Assembly (NCBI GenBank): GCA_024220525.1
Contig: JAMYWO010000028.1
Coordinates: 22,575-48,585, forward strand
Direction of reading: 5' to 3'
DNA length: 26,011 nucleotides
Origin: Cochliopodium minus
Lineage: Eukaryota > Discosea > Himatismenida > Cochliopodiidae
Every line of letters begins with the position of its first letter. The stretch's first letter is position 1. Position numbers and translations under genes: made by a program. Under the pieces are notes generated by a model. It was not told the origin of the DNA. It saw nothing but the letters and a program-made list of their open reading frames with translations, and did no database searches. Shown in pieces: positions 19,969 to 26,011 of the stretch.

Positions 19969-20235
19969 CCTTTTCAATATTTTTTTTAATTTTTTTTGCC
20001 AACTTTTTAACTTTCTTTGTCGATTTTGGACAACAAAAAGTTTCAAAAAATAAGAACAAAAGTATATTTCATTTGTTGTGTTTCAAAGATTAGAATTTTT
20101 TTTTTTCTTTTTTGAAGGAATAGAGTCTTTTATTCAAAATAAATGTATCAATTTTTTTTAAAAACAAGAATGATCTTTGAAAGCATTCGTAATAAAAATT
20201 CCAATGAAAGATGAAAAGTTGAAAAAAAAAAAAGT
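19969..20235. other. Spacer between GTPase fusion and kinase genes
   Basis: This 267-base AT-rich spacer lies between two - strand genes. It holds the kinase 3' end and the upstream region of the GTPase fusion. The open frame extending upstream of ATG 19968 is Lys-rich and begins with TTG only. Confidence 0.4.
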
Positions 20236-22967
20236 TTAATTGTTATTATTTTGAGGAGAAGTTTGTTGCTGGATGTGTAGTTGTTGCTGAGGAAAAGGAT
20301 TACTTTGAGTAAGAGGGTTTATTGGTGGGGTTTGAGTGGAATTACTCTGAATTTGTGTCTGTGGCTGTGGGAAAGAATTGCTCTGAATTTGTGGCTGTTG
20401 TTGAGGAACAGAATGACTTTGAAATTGAATATGTTGTTGGTGATACTGTTGTGGAGGATAGCCTAATTTCAATAAATAAAAAAATTAAATTAAAAATATT
20501 TAGATTTAAAATAAAATGAAAATTTTTAAATTAAGCATTATAAAGAAAAAAAAAATATTTTAATTTAAAATGAAAAAAAAAAAGAAAAATATAGAAAAAT
20601 AAAAGTTAAAAATAAAAAAAATTGAAAAAAGTTACTCTGTTGTTGTGGAGGAAATCCTTGAAAAGAGTTTTGAGTTTGTTGTAAAAACATATTAGTCTCT
20701 TCTTCAATCTCCCTCAACAACTTGTCCAAGGTGATGAAATCGGGTCTTTCTTCTGCGTTGGTTTTCCAACAAAGAGTGAGGAGCTCTTTCCATTTGGGAG
20801 GCCAGTGTTGTGCAATGGGGAGACGCAAGTTGTGGAAAATGATTCCATCTCTTGCTTGGTAGATATCAATGTTGTTGAAAGGGAGTTCTCTCGTCAAAAT
20901 CTCCCAAACTGTCACCCCAAAACTCCAAATATCTCTTTTTTTTTTTTTGAAAAAAAAATTTATTAATAAAATTCGTAGTAAATAAAGAAAAAGGAACCTT
21001 TAAATATTGGGTATTAAGAAAAAAATTAAAATTAATGATATAAATTAAAAATAATCACTCTTCAAAGTTACCAAAATGTAATCAAGAAAAAATGATAAAA
21101 CAAGAAAATAAATAAAAATAAATTAAATATTAAATAAATAATAAATGATTAAAATGAACATATTAAATGATCAAATTTTTTATAATTTTACGATTTAGTG
21201 GAAAACTCGTTCTTAGACAAGGACTCAGGAGCCATCCACTTATAAGGACCACGGAAAAACTTTGTTTCCTTAACTTTGACATCATGAGACTGCCTGAGTT
21301 CGTCCTTGGTGGCAGTGGATTTGGTGGAGAGACCAAAATCAGAAATCAAAGGAACATAAGAACCTGTTAACAAAACGTTTCTCGCAGCTAAATCTCTATG
21401 AAGCAATCCTTCTTGGTGAAGATGATGCATCCCCGCTGCCATCCCCCTCACTGTTTTCACGATGAACACCCAGTCTATTTGGAAGCTGGTGTCGTGGAGC
21501 TTGGATTCGAGACTTCCTCCGTCTACAAAGTCGGTCACTATACATACTGGCTTTCCTGGTTGTGTGGATACTCCCAAAAGAGTTAGCAAGTTTCTATGAG
21601 GTCTCAAATTCCTTTAAAAAAATTTGTGAGTTAATTAAAGTTTATCAATTTCATATGTTGATTGAATTGAATGTTTTTTTTGATCTAAAATATAATCTTA
21701 TAATTCATCTAATTTCAAATTGAATTTTCGTAAATATAATAACTTTTAAATATAAGTTTTAGATTATTGATAAGATATTAAATTTGATAGAATATGAATA
21801 TTTAAATGGAAATTGATATAGTTTTTGATATAAAGAGATATATTCAAATTCCTTGATTGAATTTTTACATCATGAGGTTGCATTCTGCTCTGAAATCTTC
21901 GAGATCTTTTTCTGTCATTTGATTCACCTTCTCTGGAGGCAACACTTTGATAGCAACATCTTGCAATCTCCATTTTCCCTTATAAACAACTCCAAAAGCA
22001 CCACGTCCTATCATAATTGAATCAGAAAATCAATTTTGATGTGGTTAATTTTAATTTATTATTTTACCCAATTCTTTTCCTAGTTCCAATTCTTCGTATG
22101 GAATTTCCCAATCGAATCCTTTTTGTACATCCTTGTTTGATTGGTGTAGATTAGACTTTGATGGTGATTTCTCTATCAAAATAATCGAAGATTAAAACAT
22201 GATATAGATGGATATGTGAAATATATAAAGTATCCTCATTATATCATAGTGATGACAATTTTAGGTTGATAGTAATGTTAAAATATATTATTTATTTTTT
22301 AATGAAAATTTGATATTCTTATAATGGCAATTTAACACTAAAAAGAGATTAATTTTACCAGAATCAACATATTTCAAAATTATATGGGCTTTCCCTCTAT
22401 TCTTCTCCTCTTTTCCCTTCTTATTCTCTTTTGGTTTCAATTCAAAATGGGTATCTAAAACTCCATCCTCTGCATTTGATGCCAACAATGTTGGAATTTT
22501 CACATGTCCAAGATAATCATTGGACATGAATTTGTCATAATCCCAAAAATTCAAAGATAGGGTATCAGTATTAGGATCATCAACATGGCTATAACAAAAT
22601 AAGAATATAAAGTAAATATAATGTTGGAATATGCCATTATAAAATAAGAATTGGATTTTACAATGTAAATTCAGCTTCATCTTTATTCCATTTGGGATTT
22701 AATGTTTCAAATCTTATAGGGGTTGTTTTTCTTGTTGATTTATCTCCATTGTATGTAAAGGTGACAAATGGATCAGAGAAACCTTTGACAAACAAATAGA
22801 AAAGTTATTGGGAATGGGAGTCTTTGAAATGAAAAATAAATTTATAAATATTTTATTAATTTACCATTTCTATCCATTGCAAGAAGATTCTCACAACTTT
22901 CAACATAAACAGTCAAAAACTTTGTTTTGGGTTTAATTGGCCTTGTAGGTTGATTAATATTTTTCAT
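20236..22967 (-). CDS. C2-domain TKL-type protein kinase with Gln/Pro-rich tail
   Basis: Eight exons: 22967-22865, 22782-22662, 22588-22359, 22172-22068, 22007-21869, 21611-21192, 20934-20636 and 20462-20236, 547 residues. Residues about 14-140 form a C2 domain (KFLTVYVESCENLLAMDRNG, FSDPFVTF, LNPKWNKDEAEF, LSLNFWDYDKFMSNDYLG). The Asp residues that bind calcium in C2 domains appear present (DRNG, SDP, DYD). The kinase follows with the Gly loop LGRGAFGVV, Lys207 in VAIKV, Glu228, HRDLAARN (Asp306), DFG (324-326), APE (360-362) and SDIWSFGVTVWEILTRELPF. HRDLAARN is the loop of tyrosine and tyrosine kinase-like families, and the rest points to TKL. The tail from about 440 is a Gln/Pro/Ser-rich low-complexity segment (PPQQQ, QIQSN repeats). 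It is probably a cytosolic kinase drawn to membranes by calcium. It looks catalytically intact. Confidence 0.9.
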
Positions 22968-23107
22968 TTTTTTATTTTATCAAGAATATTAAATTTAGGA
23001 ATAAGCAAAACTTCAATCAAAATAAACAAGTTTATAATCAAATAAATTTGCAAGGTAAACAAATAAGAACAAATAATAATTTAATATATGGTTTTATTTT
23101 AATGATT
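22968..23107. other. Spacer upstream of the kinase gene
   Basis: This 140-base AT-rich spacer lies between the kinase start and the SCO stop, both on the - strand. It must hold the kinase promoter. No motif is recognised. Confidence 0.4.
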
Positions 23108-24101
23108 TCAATCAAATCCAAACCAAAGATTTTTGAATTTATTGATCAATTTCGTGAAACTGAAAGTGGATTCATTTTCAATCACATGATAAATCTTATC
23201 TGCGATTTCATCACTATCACTATCCCTAGAAAATATTTCTTTGAATTCTCCATCTTTGCCCATGAAATAGAAGAAAATGGAATGATCCAAAAGATAATCC
23301 TCCATGTCATCTAATTCATCATCTGTTAAACCAGTGCTGGAATATACTCTGAATTTTCTTTATATTCAAGAAAATTAAAAAAATGAGTAAAAAATTAAAA
23401 AGATTGTATCATGGATAGATTTGCGAAGAGTGATAGATTGTAATATCATATATTTTAAAATCAGAATTTTGATATTGATTTAATCTAGATAGGAATTAAT
23501 ATTTTTATTTTTACCTTGAGATATTTTCCACCATTTTGGGTGTACCAGTCAATCCTATCATCTTTGGATGAAATTGTGTACAATAAGTTTTCAATTGATC
23601 AACATCATCTCTTTTGGGATCAACGGATATCATCAGAGGAACCACCTTATCTTTAGATATGTTTTTATCATCGAGGAGATTGATAATTCTGGTCATTCTT
23701 TCCAATTCAATAGGACAGATATCAGGACAAAAACTAAATCCAAAATAAATCAACAGATATTTTTCTCCATCATCTCTCAATTGCTTATCATTCACAAAAT
23801 GTCCATTATGATCCATCAATGTGAAAGGTGATCCTATTTGTGCCTTACCATATGTTTTAATGTTTGTATTCAGACCTAATTCTGTTTTTTTGCTTTTGAA
23901 ATAGTATAGAAAAGCAGATCCCCCAACCAAGAATCCTACGAATGTTGTCCATGTATATCCTTTGAATGCCCATGAGGATTTTTTGTCTATTTTATCAGAA
24001 TATTTATTTTTGTAGATGGTGAAAGGATTGATTTTCGATGATTTGTATTTATTCACAAATGAGAATGGTTTGTTGAGTTTTACTTTGGAAAAGTTCTTCA
24101 T
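23108..24101 (-). CDS. SCO1: SCO1/SenC family mitochondrial copper chaperone
   Basis: Exons 24101-23515 and 23357-23108, 278 residues. SCO proteins deliver copper to the CuA site of cytochrome c oxidase in the mitochondrial intermembrane space. The N-terminus is basic and low in acid (MKNFSKVKLNKPFSFVNKYK), fitting a mitochondrial presequence. One transmembrane helix lies at about 51-68 (TWTTFVGFLVGGSAFLYYF). The thioredoxin-like domain holds the copper ligands Cys125 and Cys129 (FCPDICP) and His221 (LDHSIFFYFM), with ISVDPKRDD and IGLTGT as further family marks. All key residues are present. The presence of this gene implies an aerobic respiratory chain. It is divergent from the Fe-S scaffold gene, 284 bases apart. 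Confidence 0.95.
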
Positions 24102-24385
24102 TTTTTTTTTATTTAATATTATTTACTATATATATTTTTCATTGAGTAAATCAAAATCGAAATGAGATCTCAAAAAAAAGTATGTCGGGGTCTTGGAAAG
24201 GAATTAAAATTTTTTAAGGTCAAAGAATTTAATTTTCAGAGAAAAAAAATTAGAAAGATTTGCAATTTTCTAAAAGATACCAAAACCAACATGGATGGAG
24301 GATAAATTCAATCGATCATTTTAAATCTTTACCCAAGAAAAAAAATAAAAAAAAATTGAAGAATTTTTGAAAAAGAGAAGAGAAG
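24102..24385. promoter_or_regulatory. Shared upstream region of SCO1 and NUBP1
   Basis: The two genes start head to head with 284 bases between their ATGs. The region must hold both promoters and may act in both directions. It contains a TATATATA-like stretch near 24127 and a GAAAAAGAGAAGAGAAG purine run just before the NUBP1 ATG. I recognise no defined factor site. Confidence 0.4.
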
Positions 24386-25121
24386 ATGGATAATGAAGTA
24401 AAAGAAATACAAGAAGTGGATCAAAAAACTATTCCCTCAAATGCTCCTGAGGATTGTCCAGGTGTTGAATCTGATAATGCAGGAAAATCATCAGCGTGTG
24501 ATGGGTGTGAAAATCAGCAATTTTGCCAAACAAAGCCAAAGGGTCCAGATCCATCTATAAAAGAGATTGAAGAAAGAATGAAGAATGTTAAACATAAAAT
24601 ATTGGTATTGAGTGGTAAAAAAAATTTTTAAAGAAAATATAAGGAAAATGAATTTGTGAAATATGCAAATTATTTCGAAAATATTACTAATCAATAAAAA
24701 GAGATCTCTTTATACCAAAATAACAATAATGAATATTTTAAACCTTAAATAAGATTATGGAGGTCTTAATAAAGATTATAAATTTCCATTGAATCAGCGA
24801 ATATTTCTCCTGATTCCTTCAATGATTTCAATCAGGAGTTTAATAGGAGGATTATCAAAATTCATAAATTACTAATAACACATTTTTTAAAAATAATAGG
24901 AAAGGGAGGAGTTGGTAAGAGTACTTTTTCGGTAATATTTTTTTTCACATCTTCATTTTCTTTATTTTTTAACATCAATCTTTCATTTAAATGTAGGCTC
25001 AATTGACATGGGGTCTTGGCACGATAGAAAAACAAGTAGGTTTGTTGGATATAGATTTATGTGGTCCAAGGTAAACAACAAAAAACTATTTAAAATATTA
25101 TTTTTTATTTTTATTTTTTTA

Positions 25122-25152
<31 letters not shown>

Positions 25153-25898
25153 ATTTTTTCTTTTTTTCTTTTTTTGATTTTTTAATTTTTTTTCTTTTTT
25201 TATTTTATTTTTTTATCTTTTTTTTTAGTATTCCAAGAATTATGGGGTGTGAAGGGGAATCCATTCACAATTCCAATTTCGGTATGTCTCCCGTATTCAT
25301 CAACGACAACATCTCCGTAATGAGTGTCGGAATGATCTTAGAATCTCCTTCTCAAGCTTTGATCTACAGGTAAATCTAACTTTTTTTAAAAAAAATATTT
25401 GAAATAATAATTTAAAAAAAATTTATTTAGAGGACCCAAAAAAACAGGTAAAAATCTTTTTTATTTTAAAAATTTTGTTAATTTAAATTTTATTAAATTT
25501 TATTTTTTGTTATGAAAATTTAGGATTGATAAAAAACTTTTTGAAGGATACTGATTGGGGAGAATTGGATTATTTAATAGTTGATACACCTCCTGGTAAA
25601 AAAATTTTTGTTGATTTTTTTTTATTTTAAAATTTAAATTCAATCATTTTTTTTTCAAATTTTTTTTATTTTTTTTTAAATTTTTTAAATTTAATTATTT
25701 TTTTCAAAATTTTAATTTTTTTTTTTAATGCAGGAACTAGTGATGAACACTTGACTATCACTTCTTTGTTGAAGAACATTGACGGTGCTGTCATCGTCAC
25801 CACTCCACAGCAAGTCGCTCTTTTAGATGTAAGAAAGGAAATAAACTTTTGCAAAAAAATAGGATTGAAGATTATTGGTGTAGTAGAAAACATGTCTG
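24386..25898 (+). CDS. NUBP1: Nbp35/NUBP1 cytosolic Fe-S cluster scaffold ATPase (3' part outside window)
   Basis: Seven exons are visible: 24386-24614, 24900-24931, 24997-25070, 25229-25369, 25431-25447, 25524-25595 and 25734-25898; the next intron runs to the window edge. Nbp35/NUBP1 assembles 4Fe-4S clusters for cytosolic and nuclear proteins, with Cfd1/NUBP2 as partner. The N-terminal cysteine set C-x13-C-x2-C-x5-C (CPGVES...[10 protein letters not shown]) marks Nbp35 rather than Cfd1. The P-loop [26 protein letters not shown], the RGPKKTGLIKNFL segment, [16 protein letters not shown] and [20 protein letters not shown] follow in family order. The last codon seen is in VENMSG. The C-terminal CxxC that bridges the dimer should lie in the next exon, outside. 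The exons of 17 and 32 bases are needed for frame. Confidence 0.95.
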
Positions 25899-26011
25899 GT
25901 AAAATTTTATATTTATTTTTTATTTTTTTTATTTTTTTATTTTATTTTTATTTTTATTTTTATTTTTATTTTTATTTTTATTTTTATTTTTATTTTTTTA
26001 TTTTTATTTTT
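25899..26011 (+). repeat. TTTTTA repeat in the last intron, running off the edge
   Basis: From about 25915 to the end of the window the + strand is TTTTTA units in tandem with a few TTTTTTA variants. It is the start of the next NUBP1 intron (donor GTAAAA at 25899). Confidence 0.85.

Noticed and set aside
23048-23314. + strand frame of 88 codons
   Set aside because: It is the complement of the last SCO1 exon, which carries the copper-binding His.
1-26011. Variant genetic code, suggested by extreme AT content
   Set aside because: TAA, TAG and TGA all serve as final stops at family-appropriate ends, and no conserved exon contains any of them in frame.
1-26011. Transposons, retroelements, virus-like elements, tRNA or rRNA genes
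   Set aside because: No reverse transcriptase, integrase, capsid, transposase, terminal repeats or structured RNA could be recognised. The repeats present are simple A/T units.

Overview
The window is nuclear DNA of a very AT-rich, intron-dense eukaryotic microbe with standard stop codons (TAA, TAG and TGA all end genes here). Exons have balanced base use. Introns are nearly pure A/T, mostly begin GTAAA/GTAAG and end in AG, and run from about 45 to 430 bases. The protein repertoire fits a free-living amoeboid or flagellate protist, for example Amoebozoa or Heterolobosea. It includes a C2-TKL kinase, an F-box/MORN protein, a papain protease, COPII and BLOC-1 subunits, a mitochondrial SCO protein and a cytosolic Fe-S scaffold. 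I cannot fix the lineage without a search. I see no rRNA, tRNA, CRISPR, transposon or virus-like element.

Left part (1-8500). A dysbindin-like BLOC-1 subunit runs in from the left edge on the + strand. It is followed by a nine-exon SEC23-family COPII gene (+). Convergent to SEC23 is a MIF-superfamily gene (-) with a long tail and altered active-site positions. An unrecognised Lys-rich ORF (+) and a small two-exon acidic protein (-) follow.

Break region (8700-11000). A lone 75-codon exon on the - strand is recognisable as the C-terminus of SEC24, but nothing upstream of it continues the gene. About 200 bases away, on the + strand, begins the C-linker and double cyclic-nucleotide-binding part of a channel-like gene with no membrane domain. 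The two headless genes meet across a TAAAAAA-type repeat. This is either a real rearrangement or a join made by assembly at low-complexity DNA.

Middle part (11000-17000). A ten-exon gene (+) encodes F-box, MORN repeats and a divergent UBR-type zinc finger. It converges within 52 bases on a 14-exon papain-family protease (-) that contains exons of only 11 to 34 bases. Two tandem four-helix membrane proteins (-) resemble TMEM272.

Right part (17000-26011). An 820-residue protein (-) joins a MIF4G-like region, an F-box-like segment, a PUB domain and a Ras-like GTPase split by a long acidic repeat. Next is a C2-TKL kinase with a Gln/Pro-rich tail (-). A SCO1-type copper chaperone (-) is head to head with an Nbp35/NUBP1 Fe-S scaffold ATPase (+), which runs off the right edge.

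All exon-intron structures were built by hand from splice signals, phase and family similarity. Every multi-exon model given here keeps frame across all its junctions.
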